Shown piece by piece: positions 51,037 to 61,357 of a stretch of 64,000 nucleotides of DNA. The first letter of the stretch is position 1, and every line of letters begins with the position of its first letter. The notes beneath the pieces were generated by a model, which had not been told where the DNA came from, did no database searches, and saw only the letters and a list, made by a program, of their open reading frames with translations. Position numbers and translations under genes: made by a program. Source of the stretch: Methylobacterium isbiliense (GTDB lineage: Bacteria; Pseudomonadota; Alphaproteobacteria; Rhizobiales; Beijerinckiaceae). The stretch spans positions 17,607 to 81,606 of the forward strand of contig NZ_BPQQ01000047.1 in the NCBI RefSeq assembly GCF_022179325.1, in the 5' to 3' direction.

Positions 51037-52377
51037 TCAGGCGTCCTTGTCGAACGGGTTCTTCGAGGTGCGCAGCGACAGCCGAATCGGCACGCCGGGC
51101 AGGTCGAAGGCGTCCCGCAGGGCGTTGACGAGGTAGCGGGTGTAGGATTTCGGCAGCGCGTTGAGCTGGTTGCCGAACAGGGCGAAGTGGGGCGGGCGCG
51201 TCTTCACCTGCGTGGCGTAGCGGATCTTGATGCGCCGGTCCGAGACCGCGGGGGGCGGGTTCGCCTGCACCGCCTCGCTGAGCCACTGGTTGATGCGCGC
51301 GGTCGCCACCCGGCGATTCCAGACCTCGTGGGCGGCCACCACCGCCTGCATCAGCCGGTCGACGCCCTCCCCCGCCAGCCCCGAGAGCGGCACCACGGCC
51401 GCGCCCCGCACCTGCGGCAGCAGCCGGGTGGCCTTCTCCTTCAGGTCCTTCAGCAGGCCCGGCTGGTCGGCGACGAGATCCCACTTGTTGAGGCCGATGA
51501 CGAGCGCCCGCCCCTCCTGCTCGACGAGATCGACGATGGTGAGGTCCTGCTTCTCGAACGGGATCGTCGCGTCGAGAAGCACCACGACCACCTCGGCGAA
51601 GCGCACCGCCCGCAGGCCGTCCGAGACCGCGAGCTTCTCCAGCTTGTCGTCGATGCGCGCGCGGCGGCGCATGCCGGCGGTGTCGTGCAGCTTGATCCGG
51701 CGCCCGCGCCAGAGCCAGTCGAGGGAGATGGAATCGCGGGTGATGCCGGCCTCGGGGCCGACGAGCAGGCGCTCCTCGCCGAGCATCCGGTTGATGAGCG
51801 TCGACTTGCCGGCGTTCGGGCGCCCGACGATGGCGACCTTGAGGGGGCGGTCCCGGTCGGCCTCCTCGTCCTCCTCGGGCTCGGGCAGCACCTCGGCGAG
51901 CGCGTCGAGGAGATCGCCCATCCCCTCGCCGTGCTCGGCCGAGACCGGCACCGGGTCGCCGAGCCCGAGCCCGAACGCCTCGTAGGCGCCCGCCAGCCCG
52001 GCCCCGCCCTCGGCCTTGTTGGCGAGCAGGATCACCGGCTTGTCCGAGCGCCGCACGAGTTCCGCGAAGGGCTGGTCGGCCGGCAGCAGCCCGGCGCGGG
52101 CATCGATCACGAACAGCACCGCATCGGCCTCCGCGATGGCCGCCTCGGTCTGGGCGCGCATGCGGCCGGCGAGCGAGGCGGCATCCGCCTCTTCCAGGCC
52201 GGCGGTGTCGATGACCGTGAAGTGCAGGTGCCCGAGCCGCACCTCGCCTTCGCGCCGGTCGCGGGTGACGCCGGGACGATCGTCCACGAGGGCGAGCTTG
52301 CGGCCGACGAGCCGGTTGAACAGCGTCGACTTGCCGACGTTCGGACGCCCGACGATGGCGACGGTGGGCATCGGCAT
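51037..52377 (-). CDS. der: GTPase Der (EngA), 50S ribosome assembly
   Basis: 446 residues. The two tandem G domains each show a P-loop (GRPNVGKST about 10-18; GRPNAGKST about 183-191), switch II DTAG and NKxD-type motifs ([15 protein letters not shown]), followed by the KH-like C-domain ([16 protein letters not shown]). ATG 52377 has AGGA upstream. The first NKxD appears as NKAE, which is common in Der. It follows the YfgM-like gene on the same strand by 173 bp. Confidence 0.97.
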   Translation of the reverse strand: MPMPTVAIVGRPNVGKSTLFNRLVGRKLALVDDRPGVTRDRREGEVRLGHLHFTVIDTAGLEEADAASLAGRMRAQTEAAIAEADAVLFVIDARAGLLPADQPFAELVRRSDKPVILLANKAEGGAGLAGAYEAFGLGLGDPVPVSAEHGEGMGDLLDALAEVLPEPEEDEEADRDRPLKVAIVGRPNAGKSTLINRMLGEERLLVGPEAGITRDSISLDWLWRGRRIKLHDTAGMRRRARIDDKLEKLAVSDGLRAVRFAEVVVVLLDATIPFEKQDLTIVDLVEQEGRALVIGLNKWDLVADQPGLLKDLKEKATRLLPQVRGAAVVPLSGLAGEGVDRLMQAVVAAHEVWNRRVATARINQWLSEAVQANPPPAVSDRRIKIRYATQVKTRPPHFALFGNQLNALPKSYTRYLVNALRDAFDLPGVPIRLSLRTSKNPFDKDA

Positions 52378-52550
52378 GGATTTCGGGTCCTGTTCAGATC
52401 TTCGTCGAACGCCGCAGGGCCGCGCGGGGTGCCGGCGGCCCTCTTCGGATGGGATTGAGCCGATGCGTACCCCGCGGCGCAAGGGGGTGTCGGCGAGGAA
52501 CGGCGTCAGCAGATTCGGCACCGGTCGTTCGCGACCGGCGGAATGATGTT

Positions 52551-53258
52551 CTAGCGCGACGCCTCCGGCGGCGCCGCGGGCGGCGCGGGCGGCGCCTCGC
52601 TCACCTGCACGGGGCCGCCCGCCACCAGCGCGACGTAGATCTCCAGGCGCTGGCGCAGGCCCTGCGGGGTCTCGCGGTCGGCGGCGATCTGGTCGAACCA
52701 GCGGCCGGCGCCCTCGAAGTCGCCCTTGCGCATCGCCGTGAGGCCGAGCATCTCGCGGGCGGTGTGGCGGAAGGCGCTGGTGGGCGCGGCCAGGCCCTGG
52801 AGGCTGTTCAGCGCCTCCGGGTCCTCGGCGTCGAGGCGCAGCAGGGCCGCCCGCAGGCGGGCGAGGTCGCGCAGGCTCGCTCCCACGGAGGAATCGCCGG
52901 CGATGGCCGCGTAGGCCTTCGCGCCGGCCGCCGGGTCGGCCTTGCCGGCCTCCGCGGCGGCGCGCAGCCGCGCCAGCAGCCGGTAGCCGCCCGGCGCCTC
53001 CCCGGCGAGGGTCTCGAAGGCCTTCTCGGCCGCCTGCGGTCCGCCCTCCTTGGCGGCGCGCACCGCGGCGTCGAAGCGCTGGCTCGCCGCCTCGGCCTGG
53101 ACGGTCTGCGCGTGCTGCCAGTAGCGCCAGCCGCCGACGCCGAGCACGATGAGCACCGCAAGCCCGATGAACACGCCGCTGTAGCGCGTCCAGACCTGCG
53201 CCGCCCGGTCACGACGGTATTCCTCGTTGACCTCGCGGATGAACTCGTCGTCCTTCAT
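52551..53258 (-). CDS. YfgM-like single-TM TPR protein
   Basis: 235 residues. [23 protein letters not shown] precedes one membrane helix (about 28-45), then an Ala-rich periplasmic TPR-like region (about 55-210) and a Pro/Ala tail. The layout matches the YfgM/DUF2133 ancillary SecYEG translocon and chaperone-network subunit, which lies beside der in many proteobacteria. Start ATG 53258. Confidence 0.82.
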   Translation of the reverse strand: MKDDEFIREVNEEYRRDRAAQVWTRYSGVFIGLAVLIVLGVGGWRYWQHAQTVQAEAASQRFDAAVRAAKEGGPQAAEKAFETLAGEAPGGYRLLARLRAAAEAGKADPAAGAKAYAAIAGDSSVGASLRDLARLRAALLRLDAEDPEALNSLQGLAAPTSAFRHTAREMLGLTAMRKGDFEGAGRWFDQIAADRETPQGLRQRLEIYVALVAGGPVQVSEAPPAPPAAPPEASR

Positions 53259-53366
53259 CGGGTGCTTGCTCGCCGGAATCGTGCCGCGCGCGCCCGCGAC
53301 AGGGCGGCCCGCGTAGCACAGTCGGGGGCGGATGGCGAGGCTGCGGGCTTCGGGCGGAGCTTGGCC

Positions 53367-53960
53367 TCAGGCTTGGCCCGGCCAGACCGCGACGCCGATC
53401 AGCCAGGGGTGGAGCACCCGGGCGAACAGGAACCACGTCACGACACCGATGCCGACCGCGAGCGCGTCGTTGCGCCAGCCGGCCGGAGCCGCGGCCGGTC
53501 CCGCATGGGCCTTCACCTCGTCGCGCCGCTTGATGCTGATGCGGGCCGCCACCGCCCAGGCCAGAAAGGCCCCGAACAGCAGGATGGAGCCGAGGTCGCC
53601 GTTGGCGAGGAGGTGGGCGGTGGCCCAGAGCTTCACGCCGACCAGCATCGGGTGCTTCAGCCGGCTCTTGATCCGCCCCGGCAGGTAGGCGGCCGCGAAG
53701 GCCACGAAGGCGAGGAGCACGAGGAGCAGCGCGAGATGGCGCGTCCAGACCGGCGGCGACCAGACCTCCACGTAGGCGTTCGCCCGGTACTGGCCGTAGC
53801 CGAGCCCGAGCACGACCAGACCTGCGAGCGAGAGCAGCGTGTAGCCGATCTTGTAGGGCCCCTCCCCCACCCGCGCGATCAGCCGGGCGCGGGGGCCGCG
53901 CAGCATGGTGAAGGCGTGGGTGCCGAGAAACAGCACGAGGCCGACGAGGAGGAGCGTCAT
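53367..53960 (-). CDS. NnrU family membrane protein
   Basis: 197 residues with six membrane helices. LLLVGLVLFLGTHAFTMLRGPRARL at the N-terminus with its His, RIKSRLKHPMLVGVKLWATAHLLANGD in the middle and an ISIKRRDE loop are NnrU hallmarks. NnrU is linked to nitric-oxide/denitrification gene function and related to the isoprenoid-cyclase MddA/PEMT-like fold; in this context no denitrification genes are visible. Starts before 53960 in the same frame are unlikely. Confidence 0.85.
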   Translation of the reverse strand: MTLLLVGLVLFLGTHAFTMLRGPRARLIARVGEGPYKIGYTLLSLAGLVVLGLGYGQYRANAYVEVWSPPVWTRHLALLLVLLAFVAFAAAYLPGRIKSRLKHPMLVGVKLWATAHLLANGDLGSILLFGAFLAWAVAARISIKRRDEVKAHAGPAAAPAGWRNDALAVGIGVVTWFLFARVLHPWLIGVAVWPGQA

Positions 53961-54087
53961 GGGCGGATCACCGGCGAGGGCAGGTCGGTTTCGCGGGAGG
54001 ATGCTGCGCCGGGGCTGAGTCGGCGGTCCGCGCAAGCAAGCGGCAATCAATTCTGGGCAGGCTTCCGGCCCCTGTCCAGGTTCGCCG

Positions 54088-55257
54088 ATGCGCCGTCCCC
54101 GTCTCGCCGCTCTCGTCTGGGTCGCGGCCCTCCTCGCCCCGGGTCCCGCGCCCGCCCAGGGCGATCCGCCGCTCTCGGCCCTGACCCTGGTCGGGCCGGC
54201 GCAGCCCGTGTTCCGGGCCGCCCACGACGCCTGCGACGGGCACGACGTGCCCGACGCCCCGGCCCGCGCCTTCCGGGATGCCGGCGGCGGGCTCGTTCTG
54301 TTCGGCCTGCACTACCGCAACCGGGCGCTGCGGGGCCCCGATTTCGACCGCCTGCGGCTCGACTGCCGGGTGGTGCTGGAATCCGGGCTCGACCCCGACC
54401 CCGCCCGCTACGACGACCGCACCTGGATCACCGCCACCTGGACCGAGGACGGCCGCAGCGTCGCGGGGCTCCTCCACCACGAGTATCACGGCGAGGCGCA
54501 TCCCGGCCGCTGCATCGCCACCACGATGATGGCCTGCTGGTACAACACCGTGCTGGCGGCGCGCTCCACCGATGGGGGCGCGCGCTTCGCGCGGGCCGCG
54601 CCCCCCGTCGTGGTGGCCGGCGCGCCCTTCCGCCAGGAGGTGGACCAGGGCCGCCACCGCGGCTTCTTCAACCCCTCGAACATCGTGCGCGAGGGGCGCC
54701 ACTGGTACTTTCTCGCCGCCACCACCGGCTGGGCCGGCCAGCCGCACGGGGTCTGCGTCTTCCGCTCGGACGACGCGGGCGATCCCGGCCGCTGGCGCGC
54801 CCATGACGGCCAGGGCTTCACGCTCGCCTACGCGGATCCCTACCGCAAGGGCGCGAAACCCTCCGGCGCCTGCCGGCCGGTCGGGCCGTTCCCCGGCCCG
54901 GTGGGCTCGGTGAGCCGCCACCGCGGCACGGGCGCCTGGATCGCGGTGTTCCAGGCCGCGGCGGGCGGCGTGTTTCCGCGCTCGGGCTTCTACTGGACCA
55001 CCTCGCGCGACCTGATGACCTGGGACACGCCCCGCCTGCTGCTCGCCGGAGCGACGCTCTACGACGATTACTGCAAGGCGGGCGGCGGCCTGATCAGCTA
55101 CCCGTCGCTCATCGACCGCGACGCCAAGGGCCGCAACTTCGACGACGTGGGCGACAGCGCCGAGCTCTACTACGCGACGCTGCCGGTGACGGGCTGCACG
55201 GTGACGGGCGAGCGCGACCTCGTGCGCCGGCCGGTGGCGATCAAGGTCTGGCCGTAG
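54088..55257 (+). CDS. Exported protein of beta-propeller (GH43-like) type, unknown substrate
   Basis: 389 residues with a signal peptide (about 1-23). Repeating strand motifs (GLVLFGLHYRN, TWITATWTEDGRSVAGLLHHEYHGE, FNPSNIVREGRHWYFLAATTGW, GVCVFRSDDAGDPGRW, YPSLIDRD) resemble a five-bladed propeller of the GH43/GH62/GH68 class. Asp/Glu catalytic pairs cannot be assigned by eye. Seven Cys suggest disulfides in the periplasm. Monocistronic by appearance; a glycan-active role is inference. Confidence 0.6.
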   Translation: MRRPRLAALVWVAALLAPGPAPAQGDPPLSALTLVGPAQPVFRAAHDACDGHDVPDAPARAFRDAGGGLVLFGLHYRNRALRGPDFDRLRLDCRVVLESGLDPDPARYDDRTWITATWTEDGRSVAGLLHHEYHGEAHPGRCIATTMMACWYNTVLAARSTDGGARFARAAPPVVVAGAPFRQEVDQGRHRGFFNPSNIVREGRHWYFLAATTGWAGQPHGVCVFRSDDAGDPGRWRAHDGQGFTLAYADPYRKGAKPSGACRPVGPFPGPVGSVSRHRGTGAWIAVFQAAAGGVFPRSGFYWTTSRDLMTWDTPRLLLAGATLYDDYCKAGGGLISYPSLIDRDAKGRNFDDVGDSAELYYATLPVTGCTVTGERDLVRRPVAIKVWP

Positions 55258-55563
55258 AAGCATCCGGCCACATCACCGGCCGCAAGATAACGAAGGGAGA
55301 CGACACTTTATGCGCCCATCTACCGATGGCTGCCCTGCCGACCGATCGTATACATTCTGAATATTGATACTGCCTGCGCTCCACATCGGGACATCGTCGC
55401 ACACTATCCAGGCCTTCGCTCCCGGTCACGAGCTCGATATTTTCCTGACGCCCGCCCGACACTTGCAGGATCCAAGACGAGAGGGCATTGCAGTTTTCGG
55501 TTCATGGCTTGTGCCGGCCCCCACCGCCCTGCCAAAGTACTGCATGCCACGCGAATGAGGGTC
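55258..55563. other. AT-richer intergenic region upstream of a foreign-looking gene
   Basis: This 306-bp stretch is much AT-richer than its surroundings (for example CGTATACATTCTGAATATTGATAC). It probably came in with the gene after it and should hold its promoter. No repeat or attachment site was recognised at its ends. Confidence 0.4.
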
Positions 55564-56259
55564 ATGATCGTGTCTCTTGGCGACAAGATGAACTCTGATA
55601 CGTCAGATCTGACCTTCGAGCAGAGGCTATCTCTCTACGAGAATTTTCGCTCTTATGTGAGACATGAGGATGGCTTAATCAATAACAGAATGACGTGGCT
55701 TCTGTCGATTCATGGCTTCCTGTACGCGACTTACGGCTTCACCATTCAGAAAAGACTAGAGGTGACGGAGAAGATCACGCCCACACTCGCGCAAGGCAAA
55801 TCCGTCTGGAACCAGCCCTTCAGAGAACACATCTACTTGAGATGCGAGCAACTGCCAGCCCTGCTTCTCCAGCTAGAAATCTTCCTAATCGTACTATCTT
55901 TGGTAGGACTCGCAATCAGCGTCGCCGCCTACGTCTCGATCGACGCCGCGACCAAGGCGCTATTCAACCTAAGAGAGATTTTCTCAAAGAACGACTCCTT
56001 TAAGCCGACGTCATCCCCCGATCAACTACTCGAATTATCTTTCAAAACCGGACGAGCGACCGCTTTTCTTCCCGGACTTGCGGGAGGAGGATTGCAACAG
56101 AGCGTCCGCAAGGGGCGCTATTCATCGGTCATCATTCCGATCTTGATGGCGTTCAGTTGGCTGATCATCCTCACCCTATCGACTCTGAATATCGCAGCCG
56201 CCTGGAGCACGGATTATCGATGCATCATGCCGCTCATCGCGAGCTGGGTCGGTCGATAG
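55564..56259 (+). CDS. AT-rich membrane protein with three TM helices, probably horizontally acquired
   Basis: 231 residues from ATG 55564 (55555 and 55588 are alternatives; none has a good ribosome-binding site). The segments are: a polar start TFEQRLSLYENFRSYVRHEDGLINNRM, TM1 (about 43-60), a loop of about 50 residues, TM2 (about 105-130), a soluble middle, and TM3 (about 198-218). Base composition is near 50 percent GC against about 70 percent around it, and AT-ending codons are used freely, strongly suggesting transfer. No family can be named. The 3' end overlaps the convergent thioesterase gene by 26 bp. Confidence 0.6.
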   Translation: MIVSLGDKMNSDTSDLTFEQRLSLYENFRSYVRHEDGLINNRMTWLLSIHGFLYATYGFTIQKRLEVTEKITPTLAQGKSVWNQPFREHIYLRCEQLPALLLQLEIFLIVLSLVGLAISVAAYVSIDAATKALFNLREIFSKNDSFKPTSSPDQLLELSFKTGRATAFLPGLAGGGLQQSVRKGRYSSVIIPILMAFSWLIILTLSTLNIAAAWSTDYRCIMPLIASWVGR

Positions 56260-56704
56260 CGTTCTCTCGAATCAGCAGCCGCTCGGCCGCCGCCCGCGCC
56301 GTGCCCTCCAGCGGACGCGGCCGGCGGGTCGCGGTGTCGATGAGGACGCAGGTCGCCTCCGCCTCGCCCGCAAGAACCTCCCCGCACAGGATGCGATTGC
56401 GAAAACCCATCGAGCTGCGCCCGAGCCGCGCGAGCCAGGTCGCGGTGCGCACGCTGCCGGGGAAGTGGAGTTCGGCCCGGTAGTCGATGACGAAGCGGGC
56501 GATCACCAGCATGCTGCCGGGCGGCAGGGCCGGGGTGATGTGGCGGGCGAAGAACTGCACCCGCCCGCTCTCGCAGAAGGCCGCGAAGACCGCGTTGTTG
56601 ACGTGGCCGTTGGCGTCGGTGTCGCGGTAGCGCAGGACGTCGTCCGTCCAGAGCACCCGCGGATCGTCGGCGAGCGCCGACGGGTCGGTCGCCGGATCAG
56701 CCAT
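56234..56704 (-). CDS. Hotdog-fold acyl-CoA thioesterase
   Basis: 156 residues. The 4HBT signature [27 protein letters not shown] (about 26-52), with the D-x-N-GHVNN catalytic segment, and later [16 protein letters not shown] match YbgC/FadM-like enzymes, which hydrolyse short or medium acyl-CoA. Its start overlaps the truB stop by 8 bp, so it is co-transcribed with truB. Its last 26 bp overlap the incoming AT-rich gene. Confidence 0.88.
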   Translation of the reverse strand: MADPATDPSALADDPRVLWTDDVLRYRDTDANGHVNNAVFAAFCESGRVQFFARHITPALPPGSMLVIARFVIDYRAELHFPGSVRTATWLARLGRSSMGFRNRILCGEVLAGEAEATCVLIDTATRRPRPLEGTARAAAERLLIRENAIDRPSSR

Positions 56705-57701
56705 TCCGCGCCGCCGTGCCGCCGAGGTGGAAGACCCGGTGCGGCACGAGTTCGCCGCGCTCGATGTCGCCCACCGCCACCAGCACGCCCCCGCAGGTGG
56801 CGTAGGCCTTGCCCGCCACCGGCGCGTCGCGCCCGCGCAGGATGACCGGCTGGCCGCGCATCAGGCGCAGCGCCATGTCGCGCGAGACCGGCACGCAGGG
56901 CACGGCGTCGAGGGCCGTCTCCACCGGGCGCAGCACCGCCGGGTTCGGCTCGCTCTGGGCCGCCTCCAGCGCCCCGATGGTGCAGGACTGGTCCTCCGCG
57001 AAGGGGCCGACCCGGGTGCGCCGCAGCGCCGAGACGTGGCCGAGGCAGCCGAGCGCCCGGCCGAGGTCGCGGGCGATCGCCCGCACGTAGGTGCCCTTGC
57101 CGCACTCGGCCTCGATGACCGTGCGGTCCTCGGAATGGGCCACCACCGCGAGCCGGTCGATCTGCACCGGCCGGGCCACGAGGTCGACCACCTCGCCGTC
57201 GCGGGCGAGATCGTAGGCGCGCTCGCCCTGGATCTTGATCGCCGAGTAGCGCGGCGGCACCTGCTCGATCGCGCCGACGAAGCGCGGCAGCAGCGCCTCC
57301 ACGTCCTCGCGGGTCGGGCGCGCCTCCGAGGTCGCGACCGGGCGGCCCTCGGCGTCGTCCGTGTCGGTCTCGACGCCCCAGGTCACCGTGAACACGTAGG
57401 CCTTGCGGCCGTCCATCACGAAGGGGACGGTCTTGGTCGCCTCGCCGAGCGCGATCGGCAGGATGCCCGAGGCCAGCGGGTCGAGGGTGCCGGCATGCCC
57501 CGCCTTCTTGGCGTTGAGCGCGCGCTTGACCGCCGCGACCGCGTGGGTCGAGGTCATGCCCACGCCCTTGTCGAGGATCACCCAGCCGCTGATCTCGCGG
57601 CGCTTGGGCCGGTCGCCGGCCGGACGCCCGCGCCCGCGCGGCGGGCGCGCCTCCCGGGGTGGGGCCGGCGCGCGTTCGGCAGGCTGGTCCTCGTGCATCA
57701 T
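56697..57701 (-). CDS. truB: tRNA pseudouridine-55 synthase
   Basis: 334 residues. [18 protein letters not shown], catalytic Asp74 in [29 protein letters not shown] and [12 protein letters not shown] are present, with a C-terminal PUA-like domain. The first 35 residues are Pro/Arg-rich ([18 protein letters not shown]). ATG 57701 is preferred over GTG 57719. Genes rbfA and infB precede it; rpsO, the usual next gene, is not there. Confidence 0.96.
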   Translation of the reverse strand: MMHEDQPAERAPAPPREARPPRGRGRPAGDRPKRREISGWVILDKGVGMTSTHAVAAVKRALNAKKAGHAGTLDPLASGILPIALGEATKTVPFVMDGRKAYVFTVTWGVETDTDDAEGRPVATSEARPTREDVEALLPRFVGAIEQVPPRYSAIKIQGERAYDLARDGEVVDLVARPVQIDRLAVVAHSEDRTVIEAECGKGTYVRAIARDLGRALGCLGHVSALRRTRVGPFAEDQSCTIGALEAAQSEPNPAVLRPVETALDAVPCVPVSRDMALRLMRGQPVILRGRDAPVAGKAYATCGGVLVAVGDIERGELVPHRVFHLGGTAARNG

Positions 57702-57813
57702 CGTCTCGCGTTCCCACACCCAGGGGTGACGGCCATCCGGGGCCTCTCCGTGCCCGGGCCGCCGCCCCGTTCAGATCAATTCACGGCAGAGCCGGCCGGT
57801 TCGGCCGAGGCCC

Positions 57814-58221
57814 CTACTCCTCGGCGTCGGAATCCGGCGCGAGGTCGCGCTGGACCTTGTCGCTGCGCAGGAGCGCATCGATGCGCGCGGCCTCGTCGAA
57901 GGTCTCGTCGCGGCGGAAGCGCAGGTCGGGGGCGAACTTCAGGTTCACCCGCCGGGCCACCTCCTGGCGCAGGGCCTTGCGGTTGCGCTCCAGCGCCTCG
58001 ATCACGCCGGTCTCGTCGCGCCCGCCGAGCGGCATCACGTAGGCGGTGGCGAGCTTCAGGTCCGGCGACATGCGGACCTCCGGCACCGTGATGACGTGCT
58101 GGCTCAGCACGGGATCCTGCAGGTCGCCGCGGCTCAGCACCTCCGCGATGGCGTGGCGCACGAGTTCGGCCACGCGCTGCTGGCGCTGCGAGGGGCCGGT
58201 GGATTCGGTCGGTTTGCGCAC
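57814..58221 (-). CDS. rbfA: Ribosome-binding factor A
   Basis: 135 residues from GTG 58221 (GGAGAG upstream). KH-like features [44 protein letters not shown] and [22 protein letters not shown] are complete. It matures the 30S subunit 5' end and is needed in cold. The acidic C-terminal tail (PDSDAEE) is short. Confidence 0.96.
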   Translation of the reverse strand: MRKPTESTGPSQRQQRVAELVRHAIAEVLSRGDLQDPVLSQHVITVPEVRMSPDLKLATAYVMPLGGRDETGVIEALERNRKALRQEVARRVNLKFAPDLRFRRDETFDEAARIDALLRSDKVQRDLAPDSDAEE

Positions 58222-58278
58222 GTTCTCTCTCCGGGCCCGGCCCCGGGCGCACGGGCGCGGGACTCAGGCCTGAACCGA

Positions 58279-58309
58279 CGAGCCCGAGGCGGTCGACGCC
58301 TCGGGCTCG
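58279..58309 (-). terminator. Intercistronic hairpin between infB and rbfA
   Basis: CGAGCCCGAGGCG / CGCCTCGGGCTCG, a perfect 13-bp stem with a GTCGA loop, begins 55 bp past the infB stop. No U tract follows, so it could be a partial terminator or an RNA-processing/stability element inside the operon. Confidence 0.65.
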
Positions 58310-58364
58310 GCAGATGCGGGGGCCGCCCGGCGTGAGGCGGCCGAACGGCTTCGGGGGCGGCAGC

Positions 58365-61244
58365 TCAGAGCGTCCGCCGCTCCTCGTGGACGATGTAGCA
58401 CTCGATCACGTCCCGGACGCGCATGTCCTGGTAGTTCTCGAAGGCCATGCCGCATTCCTGGCCGGCCGAGACCTCGCGGGCGTCGTCCTTGAAGCGCTTG
58501 AGCTGCGAGAGCTTGCCCTCGTGGACCACCACGTTGTCCCGGATGAGCCGGACATGGGCGCCGCGCTCGACGCGGCCGTCCTCGACGCGGCAGCCCGCGA
58601 TCTTGCCGACCTTCGAGACGTTGAAGATCTCGAGGATCCTGGCCTCGCCCAGGCGCTCCTCGCGGAGCGTCGGAGGCAGCAGGCCCGACATCGCCGCCTT
58701 CACGTCATCCACGAGGTCGTAGATGATGTTGTAGTAGCGGATCTCGACGCCGGCCCGCTCGGCGGCCTCGCGGGCCTCCTTGTGGGCGCGGACATTGAAG
58801 CCGATCACCACCGCGCCCGAGGCCTGGGCCAGCGTGATGTCGGATTCGGTGATGCCGCCCACGCCCGCGTGCAGGATGCGGGCCGCGACCTCGTCGTTGC
58901 CGAGTTTTTCCAGCGCGCCGCCGATGGCCTCGACCGAGCCCTGCACGTCGCCCTTGACGACGAGCGGGAACTCCTTGCGGCCGGCGCCCTCCTTGAGGTC
59001 GCGCATCATGTCCATCAGCGAGCGTCCGGCGCCGGTGCCGGCGGCGGCCGCGCGCTCGCGCTTCTGGCGCGCCCGGTACTCGGTGATCTCGCGGGCACGG
59101 GCCTCGTTCTCGACCACGGCCACGCGGTCGCCCGCCTCCGGGGTCCCGTTGAAGCCCAGCACCTCCACCGGAACCGAGGGGCCGGCTTCCTTGGTGCTGC
59201 GTCCGGTATCGTCGATGAGGGCGCGCACGCGGCCCCACTCGGCCCCGGCCACCACGATGTCGCCCGTGTGCAGGGTGCCGCGCTCGACGAGGACGGTCGC
59301 CACCGGACCGCGGCCGCGGTCGAGCTTGGCTTCGATCACCGTACCTTCCGCCGAACGGTCGGGATTGGCGCGCAGATTGAGGATCTCGGCCTGCAGCGCG
59401 AGACCCTCCAGCAGGTCCTCGAGGCCCTGCCTCGTCTTGGCCGAGACCTCGAATTCGAGGGTCTCGCCGCCCATCGATTCCACCTGCACGTCGTACTGGA
59501 GGAGTTCGGTGCGCACCCGCTGCGGGTTGGCATCGGGCTTGTCGACCTTGTTGATCGCCACGATCAGCGGCACCTCGGCCGCCTTGGCGTGCGCGATCGC
59601 CTCGATCGTCTGGGGCATGACGCCATCATCGGCCGCCACCACCAGCACCACGATGTCGGTCACCTTGGCGCCGCGGGCGCGCATGGAGGTGAAGGCCGCG
59701 TGGCCGGGGGTGTCGATGAAGGTGATCTTGCCGCCGGACGGCGAGGTCACCTGGTAGGCGCCGATGTGCTGCGTGATGCCGCCCGCCTCGCCCTCGACGA
59801 CGTTGGCGTTGCGGATGGCGTCGAGCAGCGAGGTCTTGCCGTGGTCGACGTGGCCCATGATGGTCACGACGGGCGGGCGCGGCTGGGTGTCCTCGTCGGT
59901 GTCGGGCTCGTCGAACAGGCCCTCCTCGACGTCGGACTCCGCCACGCGGCGCACCGTATGGCCGAGTTCCTCGGCGATGAGCTGCGCCGTGTCCGAATCG
60001 ATCACGTCGGTGATCTTGTGGATCTGGCCCTGCTTCATGAGCATGCGGATCACGTCGACCGCGCGCTCGCTCATGCGGTTGGCGAGTTCCTGGATGGTGA
60101 TCGTCTCCGGGATCACCACGTCGCGCGACAGCTTCTCCTTCTGCTCCATCTGGCGATGGCCGGTCAGGCGCTGGGTGCGGCGGCGGAACGAGGCGAGCGA
60201 GCGGGTGCGCTCCTCCTCGCCGGAGGTCGCGGTGGCGATGGTGAGGCGGCCGCGGTTGCGGTCGCCGCCGGGCGACTTCGGGGTCTTGGGCGGCGTGATG
60301 ATCTTGAGCGGCATGCCGGGCCGCCGGATCACCCGCTTGGTGTCCTCCTCCTCCGTGGCGGCTGCGGCCGGGCGGCCGGTGGCCGGGCGCGCGGTCGCAG
60401 CGCCGGGCGCCGCCTTGGCGGCGGTCGCCGCGGCGGGCTTCGGCTCGGGCTGCGGCTCGGGCTTGGGCGCGGGACGCGCCATGAAGTTCAGGTCGCGGGG
60501 CTTGCGCGCATCCGCGGTGATCACGCGGCGCGGCTCGGCCGGGGCGGGGCGAGGCGCGGCGGGACGGGGCGCGGCCGGGCGCGGTGCGGCCGGGCTGGCG
60601 GCAGCCGGCCGCGCGGCGGGGGCCGGCGTCTGCGCCTGTGGCTGTGCCGGGGCGGCGGGGGCCGCAGGCGCCGCGGGCGCGGCCGTTGGCGCGGCGGCCG
60701 CGGAGCGGGCCGCCTCCTCGTTCATGCGGCGCTCGGCCTCCTCGGCAGCGCGGCGCTTGCGCGCGTCCTCCTGGCGGCGGCGCTCGTCCTCCTCGCGCTT
60801 GCGGGCCTCGGCGGCCTCGCGCTCGCGGATCTCGGCGGCCTCGCGCTCGGCCCGGCGGCGCGCCTCGTCGGCGGCGCGGCGGCGCTCGTCCTCCTCGCGG
60901 CGGCGGGCATCCGCCAGGGCGTTCAGGCGGGCGCTCTGCTCCTGATCGCTCAGGGTGCGCAGCACCACGCCCGAGCGCGCCGGGGCCTGGCGCGGCTCGG
61001 GGGCGCGGGGCGCCGCGGCGGCCGGGCGGCTCGGAGCCGCCGGCGCGGGAGCCGTCTCCTTCGGGGCTGCCGGCGCGGGGGCGCCGATGACGCGACGCTT
61101 GACCGTCTCGACCACCACCGACTTCGAGCGGCCGTGGGAGAAGCTCTGGCGCACCACGCCCTGCTCGATCGGACGCTTCATCGAGAGCGTCTTGGCAGGA
61201 CCCGCGTGCAGCGTCTTGTCGCCCGGATTCTTCGTCTCACTCAT
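58365..61244 (-). CDS. infB: Translation initiation factor IF-2
   Basis: 959 residues. The N-terminal 380 residues are a charged, Ala/Pro/Arg-rich extension with a coiled-coil part. The G domain (about 460-620) has [19 protein letters not shown] and [10 protein letters not shown]. The beta-barrel, C1 and C2 domains follow, ending [10 protein letters not shown]. It positions initiator tRNA on the 30S subunit. The N-terminal extension is longer than in enterobacteria and typical of alphaproteobacteria. Confidence 0.98.
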   Translation of the reverse strand: MSETKNPGDKTLHAGPAKTLSMKRPIEQGVVRQSFSHGRSKSVVVETVKRRVIGAPAPAAPKETAPAPAAPSRPAAAAPRAPEPRQAPARSGVVLRTLSDQEQSARLNALADARRREEDERRRAADEARRRAEREAAEIREREAAEARKREEDERRRQEDARKRRAAEEAERRMNEEAARSAAAAPTAAPAAPAAPAAPAQPQAQTPAPAARPAAASPAAPRPAAPRPAAPRPAPAEPRRVITADARKPRDLNFMARPAPKPEPQPEPKPAAATAAKAAPGAATARPATGRPAAAATEEEDTKRVIRRPGMPLKIITPPKTPKSPGGDRNRGRLTIATATSGEEERTRSLASFRRRTQRLTGHRQMEQKEKLSRDVVIPETITIQELANRMSERAVDVIRMLMKQGQIHKITDVIDSDTAQLIAEELGHTVRRVAESDVEEGLFDEPDTDEDTQPRPPVVTIMGHVDHGKTSLLDAIRNANVVEGEAGGITQHIGAYQVTSPSGGKITFIDTPGHAAFTSMRARGAKVTDIVVLVVAADDGVMPQTIEAIAHAKAAEVPLIVAINKVDKPDANPQRVRTELLQYDVQVESMGGETLEFEVSAKTRQGLEDLLEGLALQAEILNLRANPDRSAEGTVIEAKLDRGRGPVATVLVERGTLHTGDIVVAGAEWGRVRALIDDTGRSTKEAGPSVPVEVLGFNGTPEAGDRVAVVENEARAREITEYRARQKRERAAAAGTGAGRSLMDMMRDLKEGAGRKEFPLVVKGDVQGSVEAIGGALEKLGNDEVAARILHAGVGGITESDITLAQASGAVVIGFNVRAHKEAREAAERAGVEIRYYNIIYDLVDDVKAAMSGLLPPTLREERLGEARILEIFNVSKVGKIAGCRVEDGRVERGAHVRLIRDNVVVHEGKLSQLKRFKDDAREVSAGQECGMAFENYQDMRVRDVIECYIVHEERRTL

Positions 61245-61357
61245 TCAGTTCAGACCCTGGGGGTTCTCGATCGTCCCGGGATCCGGCCTCCCGGAGGCCG
61301 CCTCCCACCTGCATCCCGGGAGCGGGCCGACCAGGCCGATCCCTGCCATTCACTCAA

